Shown here piece by piece: positions 8,877 to 18,705 of a stretch of 64,000 nt of DNA. Origin of the DNA: Bdellovibrionales bacterium (GTDB lineage Bacteria; Bdellovibrionota; UBA1018; CAIMNF01); the NCBI GenBank assembly GCA_947462765.1, contig CANHQK010000005.1, forward strand, positions 17,351 to 81,350, read 5' to 3'. The first letter of the stretch is position 1. The number at the start of each line of letters is the position of its first letter. The notes beneath the pieces were generated by a model. That model did not search any database. It worked only from the letters and a program-made list of their open reading frames with translations, and had not been told where the DNA came from. The translations under genes were made by a program, and so were the position numbers.

Positions 8877-8890
8877 CGATCCGAGCGGAA

Positions 8891-9619
8891 TCAAGCCCGG
8901 ATCAAACCGCCATCGACCGCAATTACCTGGCCCGTGATGTAAGCGGATTCAGGCGCTGCGAGAAAAGCAGCCAGCTTTCCGTGTTCGAACGGCTCAGCCA
9001 GCCTTTTCAGTGGAACAGTCTGCTCGATATGGCTTGAACCACCGGTGATCAACGGATCTCCAGTGCGGGTATATCCCGGTAAGATGGCATTGACCGTAAT
9101 CTGTTCGGACGCCAGTTCCCGGGACAGCGACTTAGTGAGAGAAGCGAGTCCGGCTCGCAAGGAACTCGAAATAGGAAGCCCCGGAATCGGCTCTCGCGCT
9201 GCTGTAGACAGCACGAAGATCACCCGGGGAGAAACCGAGCTCTTAAGCGCCGGAAGCGACGCCTGTAGCGCCTCAAGGGGGGCCAGATACAATTTCTGGA
9301 ATCCGTCTTTCCAGTCCTCGGGCTTCAGGTACTCGACATACCCTTTCACCGGAGCGGGTGAATGGAGCACGAGGATGTCGAGTCCGCCCCATTTCTCGAT
9401 CAGTTTTTCGACTGCCGGACGGGTTGAGCCCGGAAACGAATGATCGACCTGAACCGTCTCCTCGATCGGCATGAGGCTCCTCGCCTCCAGCAAACGCTCG
9501 GCTGTACGACCGGTAACGGCCACCCGTGCCCCTTCATTGAGCAACTCCGAGGCGATGCCGAATCCGATCCCACCCGAAGCACACAACACCAGAGCTTTCT
9601 TACCGTCGAGCTTACCCAT
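8891..9619 (-). CDS. SDR-family oxidoreductase with atypical active site
   Basis: A 242-residue Rossmann protein. The cofactor loop ASGGIGFGIA is near residue 14 and TGRTAERLLEA suggests NADP(H) binding. The catalytic Tyr-x3-Lys is absent: where FabG-like enzymes have Y and K after the active-site Ser, this protein reads PISSSLRAG (Ser and Arg). This matches an SDR subgroup with LSN-x2-R in place of the motif. The family ending (ITVNAILPGYTRT, YITGQVIAVDGG) is intact. Its ATG follows the fumB stop directly, making it the third gene of a fumarase unit. Substrate unknown. Confidence 0.82.
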   Translation of the reverse strand: MGKLDGKKALVLCASGGIGFGIASELLNEGARVAVTGRTAERLLEARSLMPIEETVQVDHSFPGSTRPAVEKLIEKWGGLDILVLHSPAPVKGYVEYLKPEDWKDGFQKLYLAPLEALQASLPALKSSVSPRVIFVLSTAAREPIPGLPISSSLRAGLASLTKSLSRELASEQITVNAILPGYTRTGDPLITGGSSHIEQTVPLKRLAEPFEHGKLAAFLAAPESAYITGQVIAVDGGLIRA

Positions 9620-10237
9620 TCACTTTCCGATTTTTCCGACGATCTCACCGAGCTTGCTCGAAGAAGATGCTTCTACTTCCTTATGTAATGAATTCCCGTG
9701 AGCATCGATTGTGACCACGACAGGAAACTTTTCCACTCTGAGTTTCCAGATCGCCTCCGGGCTTCCGAAGGTTTCAAGTCCGTAAACCCCCTCTACAGCC
9801 CGGATTCGTTCGGCCAGGACCTGAGCCGCCCCACCTACTGCATGCAAATAAACACACCCGAACTTCTTGCAGGCTTCTCGGGTTTTTTCGCCCATTCCGC
9901 CTTTTCCGATCACGGCTTTCAAGCCGAACTTCTCGATGATCCCCGCCTGATAGGGCTCCTCGCGGATCGAAGTGGTGGGACCGGCGGCGGTCGCCACCCA
10001 GTTCTTGCCCTTTTTCATCATCACGGGTCCGCAATGGTAAATGATCGAATTCTTGAGATCGACCTCCTTAACCGGGGGTTCATTGCCATCGTGCAACCAC
10101 TTGTGTACCGCATCCCGACCCGTCAAGAGCAAGCCGGTGATCTCCACCATGTCGCCTACTTTGAGACTCCGGATTTTTTCCTCGGTAAACGGCGCGGTCA
10201 ACTGAATCGCCCCGCCCTCACGTTCTAGTACAGCCAT
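9620..10237 (-). CDS. fumB: Class I fumarate hydratase, beta subunit
   Basis: C-terminal half of a two-subunit, oxygen-sensitive fumarase (fumarate to malate); it could also be a tartrate dehydratase beta subunit. Motifs of the swivelling domain are present: GDMVEITGLLLTGRDAVHKW, YHCGPVMMKK, AAGPTTSIREEPYQ and IGKGGMG. Length (205 aa) fits the family. Its start overlaps the alpha-subunit stop by 13 bases. Malate produced here joins that made by the malate synthase domain encoded at 31.5 kb. Confidence 0.9.
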   Translation of the reverse strand: MAVLEREGGAIQLTAPFTEEKIRSLKVGDMVEITGLLLTGRDAVHKWLHDGNEPPVKEVDLKNSIIYHCGPVMMKKGKNWVATAAGPTTSIREEPYQAGIIEKFGLKAVIGKGGMGEKTREACKKFGCVYLHAVGGAAQVLAERIRAVEGVYGLETFGSPEAIWKLRVEKFPVVVTIDAHGNSLHKEVEASSSSKLGEIVGKIGK

Positions 10238-11118
10238 TTCTGAATCTCCCCTTTATTACTCACCTTGGCGCCCTGACGACGGAAGGCCCAACACATGTAA
10301 GAAACGCTGACAAAAAATGAAGCCGGGACCCGATTGAGCGCGGTGATCTTTGTGGCAAGCAAGGTGGTTTTCCCGCCAAAACCCATCGGACCGATCCCGA
10401 GTTCATTCGCCTCACGGGTGATACGCTCTTCGAGTGCCGCCAGTTCCGGATTCCGATTCCGGTCACCGAGCTTTCTCAAAAACTCCTCTTTCGAAGCGGC
10501 GTAACCGGTACCACGGTCACCGCCGATCGCCACTCCCAGAATCCCAGGACCGCAGCCCTTGCCTTGGGCATTCTGAACGGCATCGAGGATGCACTTCTCT
10601 ACGCCTTTGAGGTCACGCCCCGCCCCGACACGCGAGTCAGGAAGACTGTACTGAGCGCCGACGTTCTCACACCCGCCTCCTTTCAGCATGAGCTTGATTT
10701 CAAAATGATCTTTCTTCCAGGGCTCTGCGTGGATCACGGGAGCGCCGGGCCCGATGTTGTTTCCGCTGTTTTTACCGGTGATGGAATCCACACTGTTCTG
10801 ACGGAGGTAGCCCTTCTTGGTGGCGGAAACCACGGCTTTCTTAATCAATTTTTGAAGCTTTTCGTAATCAGTCTTCATCGGAAAATGAATGTAAAACAAG
10901 ACTGTACCGGTATCCTGGCAGAGCGGCTGGGACTTGCGTTTGGCGATATCCACGTTGTCACAGATGATGTTCATCGCATAGGCGGCTGAAGATCCGGCCT
11001 GTTCGGCCTCGCGCCCCTTTTCAATCGCCTCGAACACATCGTCCGGCAGCTCGGCTGATGTCTTCCGGATGATCTCCACCAAAGAGTCATGAAGTCTGGT
11101 TTCCAATGTCTTATTCAT
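10225..11118 (-). CDS. fumA: Class I fumarate hydratase, alpha subunit
   Basis: N-terminal, 4Fe-4S-binding half of split class I fumarase (297 aa). Signatures are PLCQDTGTVLFYIHFP near residue 72, the cysteine region GGGCENVGAQYSLPD, and GCGPGILGVAIGGDRGTGYA. The C-terminal LGIGPMGFGGKTTLLATKI is diagnostic for the FumA/TtdA family. It is transcribed with the beta subunit and the SDR and is divergent from the tolC-like gene, with only 47 bases between starts. Confidence 0.92.
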   Translation of the reverse strand: MNKTLETRLHDSLVEIIRKTSAELPDDVFEAIEKGREAEQAGSSAAYAMNIICDNVDIAKRKSQPLCQDTGTVLFYIHFPMKTDYEKLQKLIKKAVVSATKKGYLRQNSVDSITGKNSGNNIGPGAPVIHAEPWKKDHFEIKLMLKGGGCENVGAQYSLPDSRVGAGRDLKGVEKCILDAVQNAQGKGCGPGILGVAIGGDRGTGYAASKEEFLRKLGDRNRNPELAALEERITREANELGIGPMGFGGKTTLLATKITALNRVPASFFVSVSYMCWAFRRQGAKVSNKGEIQKWLY

Positions 11119-11165
11119 GAAGAAAACTTTAACTCGACGCCCCCGGTCAATGCTAGAGTCAAATC

Positions 11166-12407
11166 ATGTTTTTGGTCTGGCTCACTCTCTGGATCACTCT
11201 CCGGATTACGGATGTCCACGCCAGAGATCTCACTTATGAAGACTGTGTCCGTATCGTGGCGCAAAAAAACCCCGAGCTTGGCAGTGCACAAGAGAACCTC
11301 CGTTCAGCCGAGGAGTCCGTTGCGGGTGCCTACTCACCGTTTTTTCCGGAACTCTCTGCAGGCTTATCGGCTAGCCGGCAATCTCCTGCCTCGATTTACG
11401 GCGACCCGCTTCATGGGTTGAATGCCCAGCTCCGGATGAATCTGTTTTCTGGCCTTCGCGACTTCGCTTCGATCCGTCAGGCCAGAGCACGCAGGGCAGT
11501 AGCGGAAGCGACTCTGGATCAAACCCGGGCTCGCGTGAGCTTTCTGCTCAGAAAGGCCTATGCCCAGTATCGCTACGCACGTGAGAACCGTGATTTGGCC
11601 GAGAAAATCCGTGAGAGAAGGGCTCAGAATGAGCGTTTGGTGAGAGCACTCTACGAGAACGGCAGGGAGAACAAAGGTTCCTACTTGCTTTCGAAAGCGC
11701 TCCTCGAGCAAGCCGTGTTCGAAACTCGCGTGGCTCGCGATCAAGCGGTGATCGCATCCCAACAACTGGCTCACGTCCTGGGTGAGGATTCTTTTGACAT
11801 CGAACCGACCGGAGAAGTTCCGGTCCAAACCCCTCCGGAAGGTCTCAATGCCGCCGATTTTCTGATGGAGACCCCGCTACACCGCATCCGGAAGGCCCAA
11901 CAAGAGCTGGCGGAAGCGCAAGCGAGTGGATCATGGAGCGGATTCCTTCCCAGTCTGGACCTTACCGGAAGTACTTCAAATCGCAGTGACCGCCCCCTTC
12001 CCGGGGAAAACCGCCAGTGGAACCTCGGTCTCAGCCTGACCATCCCGCTGTTCAGCGGACTCTCAACATTCCGTGAAGTCCGCGCTCGTTCTGCTCTAGA
12101 GCGTGCCGCCACCGCGGATCTTCAGGCGACCGACTTCGACATCTTAAACGAGCTCCGGCAAAATCTGTTCTCGTTCCAGCAGTCAGTGGAGAAGTGGAGG
12201 GTGGATCTCACCACTCTCGAAGCGGCTACGGTCCGTGCCACCATCTCCAGGAAGCGCTACAATAATGGAATCCTCATGTTCGAACAGTGGGACATCATCG
12301 AAACCGATCTGATCAACCGCCAAAAGACCGCCCTGATCAGCAAAAGAGACCGGATCATCGCGGAAAGCGCCTGGATGCAGAGCCGGGGCAAAGGAGACCT
12401 TCCATGA
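11166..12407 (+). CDS. TolC-family outer-membrane efflux protein
   Basis: Outer-membrane channel of a tripartite exporter, 413 aa. A short hydrophobic start (MFLVWLTLWITLRITDVHA) acts as signal peptide. Two OEP repeats follow, the first ending around residue 200 and the second beginning near ETPLHRIRKAQQELAEAQA. The segment LGLSLTIPLFSGLSTFREVRA is the classic strand/helix junction of TolC proteins. Its stop overlaps the adaptor start as ATGA, so the three exporter genes form one unit. Confidence 0.9.
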   Translation: MFLVWLTLWITLRITDVHARDLTYEDCVRIVAQKNPELGSAQENLRSAEESVAGAYSPFFPELSAGLSASRQSPASIYGDPLHGLNAQLRMNLFSGLRDFASIRQARARRAVAEATLDQTRARVSFLLRKAYAQYRYARENRDLAEKIRERRAQNERLVRALYENGRENKGSYLLSKALLEQAVFETRVARDQAVIASQQLAHVLGEDSFDIEPTGEVPVQTPPEGLNAADFLMETPLHRIRKAQQELAEAQASGSWSGFLPSLDLTGSTSNRSDRPLPGENRQWNLGLSLTIPLFSGLSTFREVRARSALERAATADLQATDFDILNELRQNLFSFQQSVEKWRVDLTTLEAATVRATISRKRYNNGILMFEQWDIIETDLINRQKTALISKRDRIIAESAWMQSRGKGDLP

Positions 12408-13369
12408 AGAAGTCCGGAAAATACAAAATCTGGCTGATCACCGGAATCGGATTGGCAGTGGGATCACTCCTCTTGTACCGGCTTTTCTGGCGGAGCAGTC
12501 CGGGCGAAAAGACTTTCCATGAAGCAAAAGTCGAGAAAGGGGCCTTCACTGAAATGATCCTTTCGACCGGAGCGGTCGCTCCGGAGAACCGTCTCGCCAT
12601 TCGCCCTCCGATCGGCGGTCGAATCGAGAAGATCCTGGTCCGTGAAGGACAAACCGTAGCCGCAGGAGCTGTGCTCGCCTGGGTCAGCACGACCGAGCGT
12701 GCCGCCCTACTCGACTCCGCCCGGGCCGAGGGTGAAGCGGAGTTGGCACAGTGGGAGCAATACTACCGCCCGACTCCGGTCTATGCTCCCATACGAGGCA
12801 TGATCATTCTCCGCAACCTGGAGCCGGGGCAATCCTTCAATGCGGGGGATACCCTGCTCGTGATGTCGAACCGACTCACCGTCAAAGCCCAGGTCGACGA
12901 GACATCGATCTCGAAAGTCAGTGTCGGACAGCATGCACAGGTGATTCTCGATGCCTATCCTAACGAGGTGCTCGAAGCCAGAGTGGTCCATCGTGGCTTC
13001 GACTCGAGGACCGTGAACAATGTCACCAGCTATGTGGTCGATGTCCTGCCGGACCGGGTTCCTTCTCACATGCTCTCCGGCATGACCGCAACTGTGAGAT
13101 TCGTTCTACAAGAACTCCCTGATGCGCTCCAGGTGCCGAATGAGGCTCTACAGTCCGAGAATGGAACCGCCTGCATTCGTAAAAAATCCACCGGCCTGGA
13201 ACCCTGTCATCCCGTGAAAGCTGGTCCCAGTAGTGAGAGGAAAACAGTCATTCTGAGCGGAGTCGAACCGGGAGAGATCTTGCTGGTTCCCGATCTGAAA
13301 CCGATCGATTCGAACCGGAAATCGCAGCCCACCAATCCCTTCAGCCCGATGGGCGGAAGGCGCCATTGA
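12404..13369 (+). CDS. macA: MacA-like periplasmic adaptor of an ABC exporter
   Basis: Membrane-fusion protein of 321 aa. An N-terminal anchor (IWLITGIGLAVGSLLLYRLF) leads to the lipoyl/biotinyl-like hybrid domain (IGGRIEKILVREGQTVAAGAVLAW) and, after a very short alpha-hairpin, YAPIRGMIILRNLEPGQSFNAGDTLLVM. Beta-barrel and membrane-proximal domains follow. The hairpin is much shorter than in E. coli MacA. Position between tolC-like and macB-like genes fixes its role. The stop overlaps a TTG start of the next gene. Confidence 0.88.
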   Translation: MKKSGKYKIWLITGIGLAVGSLLLYRLFWRSSPGEKTFHEAKVEKGAFTEMILSTGAVAPENRLAIRPPIGGRIEKILVREGQTVAAGAVLAWVSTTERAALLDSARAEGEAELAQWEQYYRPTPVYAPIRGMIILRNLEPGQSFNAGDTLLVMSNRLTVKAQVDETSISKVSVGQHAQVILDAYPNEVLEARVVHRGFDSRTVNNVTSYVVDVLPDRVPSHMLSGMTATVRFVLQELPDALQVPNEALQSENGTACIRKKSTGLEPCHPVKAGPSSERKTVILSGVEPGEILLVPDLKPIDSNRKSQPTNPFSPMGGRRH

Positions 13370-15351
13370 GAGGCCCCATCGTGGAACCGTTGATCCGGTT
13401 AGTGGATATCAAAAAAAGCTTTCCCCTCGGAGACGAACGGGTGGAGATTCTGAAAGGAATCTCACTCGAGATCTCAGCGGGTGAATTCGTAGCCATCACA
13501 GGACCCTCAGGCTCGGGAAAGTCAACGCTCATGAATGTCCTCGGTCTTCTCGATCGACCGGACTCCGGGAGCTACTGTCTCGAAGGAGTCGAGACCGCCC
13601 AAATGAAAGAACAGGAGTCGGCCGAGGCCCGACGCAGGGAGCTCGGCTTCGTGTTCCAGCAATTCCAACTCCTACCGCGCTTGAGCGCTTTGGAAAATGT
13701 GGCACTTCCTTTGCTCTATTCGCTGCGCACTCCTGACCTGGGTCCTGCCCGGGAGCTCCTCGTCAAGGTGGGACTCGAGGACCGGCTGGATCACCGACCG
13801 TCTCAGCTCTCCGGCGGACAGCAACAACGGGTTGCCATAGCCCGCGCACTCGTCAACCGTCCCCGGATCATCCTTGCGGACGAACCCACCGGGAATCTCG
13901 ACAGCAAGAGCTCGAACGAGATCCTCGCCCTGCTGAAGGCACTCAATCGTGAGGGCATCACAGTCATTCTGATCACTCACGATCCGAATGTGGCCAATTC
14001 GGCCAATCGAGTCATCTCGGTGATGGATGGACGAATTGCAAATGACAAGAGTCGTGAGGCCCCGCCCATTCCCTCAAGTGAACCTGTTCTCGCCCCTGCG
14101 CTCTCGAGTCGATTCTCCATGGCGCCTGTCTCAGGACCTTACTTCGAACTCATCCGCCAAGCTTTCCACACCTTGGTCGCCCACCCTCTCAGAACCGTGC
14201 TCTCGACCCTCGGGGTTCTGATCGGTGTCGCTGCTGTGATTGCCATGCTTGCAATCGGGAAGGGCGCTCGCGAGTCCATTGAAGCCCAACTGTCATCTTT
14301 AGGATCCAACCTCATCTCGGTCAGACCAGCGGCAGTCCGCGTGGGTGGGGTCACCACTGAAAGCGACTGGCTCAAACTGACTCGCGAGGACGCCCGGGCC
14401 ATAGCCGAAGTTCTGCCCATGGTGAAGAGTGCAACCTCCGTGGTGGTCGGAAACGGTCAACGGGTTGCCTGGCAGGAAAAAAACGCAGCCACCCAGGTCT
14501 ATGGCGTGACACCCGGCTATGCCCGGATGCATGCGGTCGAGCCATTGATCGGACGCTATTTCACGGAAGACGAAAACCGAGATCGTGCCCTGGTTGCGGT
14601 CATCGGTCTTACGGTTTCAAGGAACCTGTTCGGTTCCGAGAACCCTGTAGGAAAGACCATGAAACTGAACCGCATGCCGGTCCGTGTGATCGGACTGCTT
14701 CCTGAAAAAGGTGCGAGCAGTTTCGGCGACCGGGACGATCAGATCCATCTGCCACTGAACGCCGCCATGTTCCGTGTATTCGGAAAACAGTGGGTCGACC
14801 TGATTGAGGTCGAAATCGTAAAAGGGGCCGACATGGCTGAGGCCCAGAGCCAACTCAGGAATCTGCTCTACGACCGCCATGAAATCCCGAAGTCCCAGAC
14901 CGAGGAGGCCTTCCGGATCTTCAATATGGCCGACATCCAAAATGCCCTGAGCCAGACCAGCAAAACTCTCGGGACCCTGCTGATCGCGATCGCCAGTATC
15001 GCTCTCGTGGTGGGAGGAATCGGAATCATGAACATCATGCTAGTCTCCGTGACCGAGCGTACCCGGGAGATCGGCCTTCGAAAAGCGATCGGTGCTACTT
15101 CTCATGACATTTTGATCCAATTTCTGATCGAGGCAGCCACGATTGGAGTGCTCGGAGGGATGATCGGTATCTGCCTCGGAGTGATCATCTCTTTTGTCAT
15201 CTCGGAGTTCGCGGGCTGGGTCACTTCGATATCGATTCCCGGCGTGCTCGGGGCCTTCTGGTTTTCAAGCCTCGTGGGGATGGCCTTCGGGATCTGGCCT
15301 GCGCGTCGTGCTGCCCGTCTTCATCCGATCGAGGCCTTGCGGGGTGACTGA
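13366..15351 (+). CDS. macB: MacB-like ABC transporter, fused ATPase and permease
   Basis: A 661-residue inner-membrane exporter. The ATPase (about residues 1-225) has Walker [10 protein letters not shown], signature LSGGQQQR and Walker [14 protein letters not shown] MacB periplasmic core and four membrane segments follow; the FtsX-type end contains [28 protein letters not shown]. The start is TTG 13366 in a TTGA overlap with macA, preceded by GGAAGG; GTG 13381 is an alternative. The last 87 bases overlap the 3' end of the convergent ftsH. Likely cargo is a macrolide-like molecule, lipopeptide or envelope protein. Confidence 0.92.
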   Translation: MRGPIVEPLIRLVDIKKSFPLGDERVEILKGISLEISAGEFVAITGPSGSGKSTLMNVLGLLDRPDSGSYCLEGVETAQMKEQESAEARRRELGFVFQQFQLLPRLSALENVALPLLYSLRTPDLGPARELLVKVGLEDRLDHRPSQLSGGQQQRVAIARALVNRPRIILADEPTGNLDSKSSNEILALLKALNREGITVILITHDPNVANSANRVISVMDGRIANDKSREAPPIPSSEPVLAPALSSRFSMAPVSGPYFELIRQAFHTLVAHPLRTVLSTLGVLIGVAAVIAMLAIGKGARESIEAQLSSLGSNLISVRPAAVRVGGVTTESDWLKLTREDARAIAEVLPMVKSATSVVVGNGQRVAWQEKNAATQVYGVTPGYARMHAVEPLIGRYFTEDENRDRALVAVIGLTVSRNLFGSENPVGKTMKLNRMPVRVIGLLPEKGASSFGDRDDQIHLPLNAAMFRVFGKQWVDLIEVEIVKGADMAEAQSQLRNLLYDRHEIPKSQTEEAFRIFNMADIQNALSQTSKTLGTLLIAIASIALVVGGIGIMNIMLVSVTERTREIGLRKAIGATSHDILIQFLIEAATIGVLGGMIGICLGVIISFVISEFAGWVTSISIPGVLGAFWFSSLVGMAFGIWPARRAARLHPIEALRGD

Positions 15352-17187
15352 CTCCGGCTCGCCATGACTCGCCCAGAGTGCGTTCAGTTCGGATTCGTCC
15401 AGACTCTCTTTTTCGAGCAGCCCGATCACCCCCACCTCGACGAACCGCTCATGGTGGCGGAGGGTCCGGACAGCAAGACCATAGGCATGCTCGAGAATCC
15501 GGAGGGTCTCCTCATCAATTCGCTTTCGGAATTCCTCGCTATGGATAGATGGCCCGTTCCATTCCCGGAGCGGAATCGGGGGTGCGGCATCATGAACCCA
15601 TGAGGCCGGACCGAGGTCGCTACCCATGCCGTAACGCTCGACCATGGCCCTGGCGATCTCAGTGGCTTTCATGAGGTCATCAGCCGCCCCGGTCGATGAA
15701 TCCTTGAAGTGGAGAAGCTCGGCAGCCCGCCCGCCGAGCAGGACCGCGATCTGATGTTCGAGCTCGGATTGAGCGATCAATGTCCTATCCTCCATCGGTC
15801 GTCTCATCGTGTAGCCAAGTGCACCAATACCTCTTGGAATGATGCTCACCTTGTGAACGGCCTTACCCCGGTCGAGGGCGAATGAGACCGTGGCATGTCC
15901 CATCTCATGGATGGCCACTCTTTTCTTCTCTTCGGGCACGAGGACACGACTCTTTCTCTCGAGTCCTCCCACCATTCTTTCGACAGCCGAGGTGAAATCA
16001 GGGGGCTCAACCTGATTGGCTCCCCGCCGGGTGGCGATGAGGGCCGCCTCATTCACCAGATTTGCGAGGTCCGCACCCGAAAAACCAGCGGTCAATCCAG
16101 CAAGCACTTTGGCTTCGACCTGATCTGAATGATTCACCTTTCTGAGATGGATCAGCAGAATATCCTCACGTCCTTTCCGGTCGGGCATGTCGATCAGGAT
16201 CTGCCGATCAAAGCGTCCCGACCGGAGCAAGGCCGGATCGAGGATCTCCGGACGGTTGGTGGCCGCCAGAAGAACGATCCCGCCACTCGGATCGAAACCG
16301 TCGAGTTCAGCCAGGAGCTGGTTGAGCGTCTGCTCTTTCTCATCATTGGCTCCTCCCGAAATGATCCCGAGCCCGCGCGCTTTTCCCAATGCATCCATCT
16401 CATCGATGAAAATGATGCAGGGAGCGGCCTTCCGGGCCTGCTCGAACAGATCCCTCACACGGGCGGCTCCGAGACCGACGAACAACTCGACAAATTCAGA
16501 CCCGTTTATGGAAAAGAAAGGAACTTCGGCCTCCCCTGCTACAGCACGGGCCAAAAGAGTCTTGCCGGTCCCGGGTGGCCCCACCAGGAGCAAGCCCTTC
16601 GGCATCCGTCCACCCAAGCGGCCGTAACGGACGGGGTCCTTCAGGAACTCGACTACTTCGCGAAGTTCGACCTTGGCCTCATCGACCCCGGCCACATCTT
16701 GAAACCTGACCGGCAGATCGCGCTCCACGTACACCCTGGCTTTGGCTCGCCCGATGGTTCCCATCTGAGTTTGGCCACGACCGATCCCCCTCAGCATCCA
16801 CCACCAGAACCCTGCCATGAAAAGGAGCGGGAGGACCCAGGAAAAAGTCTCCTGGATCCATCCCTCCCCTACCACTGAGTCGAAACGGACTCCGCCCGAG
16901 CGAAGACGCTCAATCAGGGTGGGGTCCTCGATTCGAGTGGTTCTGAACCCGCGCGCGAGCAGGAATGGCGGGGCCCAGCGCGTTCCTTCAATCCGATCCT
17001 CGCGGACTACGACCGAAGTGACTCTCCCCTGTTCAAGCTCGTCGAGAAACGCGCTGTAGGGAAGAGTATGGTCTCCGATCCGGCTCAGATTCCTACCGGG
17101 GGTGAACAACAACCACCAGAGGACCAAGAGCACCAGGAGTAGCGGAAAGCGGCGCCGGCCCCGCATGCCGGGTTCAGTGTTTCTCAC
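15265..17187 (-). CDS. ftsH: ATP-dependent zinc metalloprotease FtsH
   Basis: Membrane-anchored AAA+ protease that degrades misfolded membrane and regulatory proteins. It has two N-terminal membrane segments (residues ~14-30 and ~112-132) around a periplasmic domain. Walker A is GPPGTGKT, Walker [16 protein letters not shown], and [22 protein letters not shown]. The protease site is HEMGH, the third zinc ligand being in [17 protein letters not shown]. At 640 aa the family length is normal. GTG 17187 overlaps the hsp20 stop by 14 bases; ATG 17166 is also possible. The 3' end runs antisense into macB for 87 bases. Confidence 0.95.
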   Translation of the reverse strand: MRNTEPGMRGRRRFPLLLVLLVLWWLLFTPGRNLSRIGDHTLPYSAFLDELEQGRVTSVVVREDRIEGTRWAPPFLLARGFRTTRIEDPTLIERLRSGGVRFDSVVGEGWIQETFSWVLPLLFMAGFWWWMLRGIGRGQTQMGTIGRAKARVYVERDLPVRFQDVAGVDEAKVELREVVEFLKDPVRYGRLGGRMPKGLLLVGPPGTGKTLLARAVAGEAEVPFFSINGSEFVELFVGLGAARVRDLFEQARKAAPCIIFIDEMDALGKARGLGIISGGANDEKEQTLNQLLAELDGFDPSGGIVLLAATNRPEILDPALLRSGRFDRQILIDMPDRKGREDILLIHLRKVNHSDQVEAKVLAGLTAGFSGADLANLVNEAALIATRRGANQVEPPDFTSAVERMVGGLERKSRVLVPEEKKRVAIHEMGHATVSFALDRGKAVHKVSIIPRGIGALGYTMRRPMEDRTLIAQSELEHQIAVLLGGRAAELLHFKDSSTGAADDLMKATEIARAMVERYGMGSDLGPASWVHDAAPPIPLREWNGPSIHSEEFRKRIDEETLRILEHAYGLAVRTLRHHERFVEVGVIGLLEKESLDESELNALWASHGEPESVTPQGLDRMKTGSTTRRPDPEGHPHEA

Positions 17188-17683
17188 CAGCTAGACCGAT
17201 CTTGCCTTCCGTGATTTTGATCTGCTTCGACTGGGTCGGCTCGGACTTCGGGACCATCACCTGCAGCACTCCATCTCGATATTGGGCTTCGATCTGATCG
17301 GCTTTCACGGATTTAGGCAAAAGAAAAGACCGCTCGAACGCGCCCCACATCCGCTCACGTTGTTGGACTGAGGCACTCTTGGTTTCTTTTTCGGCTTTTC
17401 TCTCGCCCTTCACTTTCAATTCGTTATCCGCGGTAATCTCGATACTCAGATTCTCTTTTTTGATCCCGGGGAGATCGAAACTGAACTGATAGTGAGCGGG
17501 AAACTCCTCGACATCGCAAAGGGGCTCGAATCCAGCTTCCAGGGAAGACTCACTCCAGGCTTCCGGAAACGACTCGTTCATCAATTGATCCATCCTCCGC
17601 TGGAGATTCATGAGACTCCTGAACGGACTCCGCGAAACGGTTGAACCCAGGCTTCTTTCGAACAATGAGGGCAGTGTTTTCAT
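17174..17683 (-). CDS. Hsp20 / alpha-crystallin small heat-shock protein
   Basis: Holdase chaperone of 169 aa. The alpha-crystallin domain begins near residue 52 (FEPLCDVEEFPAHYQFSFDLPGIKKENL), with the family's ELKVKGER and RSFLLPKSVKADQIEAQYRDGVLQVMVPKSE. The N-terminal arm FRSLMNLQRRMDQLMNESF is typical of bacterial Hsp20. AAAGGAG lies upstream of the ATG. It is in tandem with ftsH, a universal stress protein and PEP synthase, which looks like a stress cluster. Confidence 0.93.
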   Translation of the reverse strand: MKTLPSLFERSLGSTVSRSPFRSLMNLQRRMDQLMNESFPEAWSESSLEAGFEPLCDVEEFPAHYQFSFDLPGIKKENLSIEITADNELKVKGERKAEKETKSASVQQRERMWGAFERSFLLPKSVKADQIEAQYRDGVLQVMVPKSEPTQSKQIKITEGKIGLAGEKH

Positions 17684-17733
17684 AGGTTACTCCTTTTGCT
17701 GAAGATGAAGCAAATCCGGGGCCAGGTTGGGGT

Positions 17734-18705
17734 TCATCCTGGCGGAGGGGACGGGGCCTCGAGTGACGGTCCAGTCGACCTTTGAGCCAGGATGACTCCG
17801 TAGGCTCTCGGACCGAGGGCCCAGACATTCATCTGGGACCAGCGAAACAAGCGCGTCGAAATGCTCCCGAGCACCAGCTTATCAAGTTCCGATCTGACCG
17901 AGGCGACGCCAATCAGCCGGACTCCCTGCTCGACAGCGATCTTCAGGATCACAGATTCGGGATTGCTCCCGCACTCCTCCAGGAGAAATCTGGCACGAAC
18001 ACCGTTGTTCCTGGCATACTCCACCCAGGTCTCCCCCTCTGAAATCGAGGATTCTTTCTGGATTTTCCAATACACCTCCGGAAGATAGGCTCCGACTCCC
18101 GTTAGTCCGTATCCGGTGATCAAACCCGGATACTGTTCCACATGCAGCAGTAATATCTCGGCATCCAGGGGTTTTACCTGTGCCACAAACACCGAAAAAG
18201 CCGCCTTTGAGGCAGGCGAGAAATCTGTGGGGAATAACAGGATCGGCGGGAGCTCGGTGACGACCGGGCGGGTCCCGAGAAACAAAACCGGTACGGGGGA
18301 TTCGACCAGCAAACGCTCGGAAAAACTGCCGAGAATCATCCGGCTCATCCAGCGACGCCCCCGGGAGGCTACCAAGACCAGATCAACCGACTTCATCTCG
18401 ATATGGGCCACCAGAGTGTCGACCGCACCCTCGCGGCCACCGAAGCGATCCTGGAGAACCGAGGGAGTGACCCACCCACTCATTCCCCAGTCCTCGATCA
18501 ATCCAGTCAGACGGTCGTAGGATTTCTTGTAACGCTCGGCTGCATCCGAGGATTCCGGATCCCACTGAATGACGTGGACCGCTTCGAGAGTGGACCCCGA
18601 GTCTGCAAACCAACGCTTGAGATCCTGGATCTCGGACTCGTGAGGCTTCGAGTGTTTTTCAAAGGGATCGAGAGCGAGAAGAATCCGCATCGGGAATCGA
18701 GACAT
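17734..18705 (-). CDS. Tandem-domain universal stress protein
   Basis: About 323 residues with two UspA-like domains. The first (1-150) has the nucleotide-binding signature SRGRRWMSRMILGSFSERLL followed by PVPVLFLG. The second (about 155-310) is divergent, with VLGSISTRLFRWSQMNVWALG and no clear glycine loop, so it may not bind ATP. ATG 18705 is chosen because AAAAGGAG precedes it by eight bases; GTG 18714 is less likely. The 5' end overlaps the PEP synthase 3' end by 47 bases. Confidence 0.85.
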   Translation of the reverse strand: MSRFPMRILLALDPFEKHSKPHESEIQDLKRWFADSGSTLEAVHVIQWDPESSDAAERYKKSYDRLTGLIEDWGMSGWVTPSVLQDRFGGREGAVDTLVAHIEMKSVDLVLVASRGRRWMSRMILGSFSERLLVESPVPVLFLGTRPVVTELPPILLFPTDFSPASKAAFSVFVAQVKPLDAEILLLHVEQYPGLITGYGLTGVGAYLPEVYWKIQKESSISEGETWVEYARNNGVRARFLLEECGSNPESVILKIAVEQGVRLIGVASVRSELDKLVLGSISTRLFRWSQMNVWALGPRAYGVILAQRSTGPSLEAPSPPPG

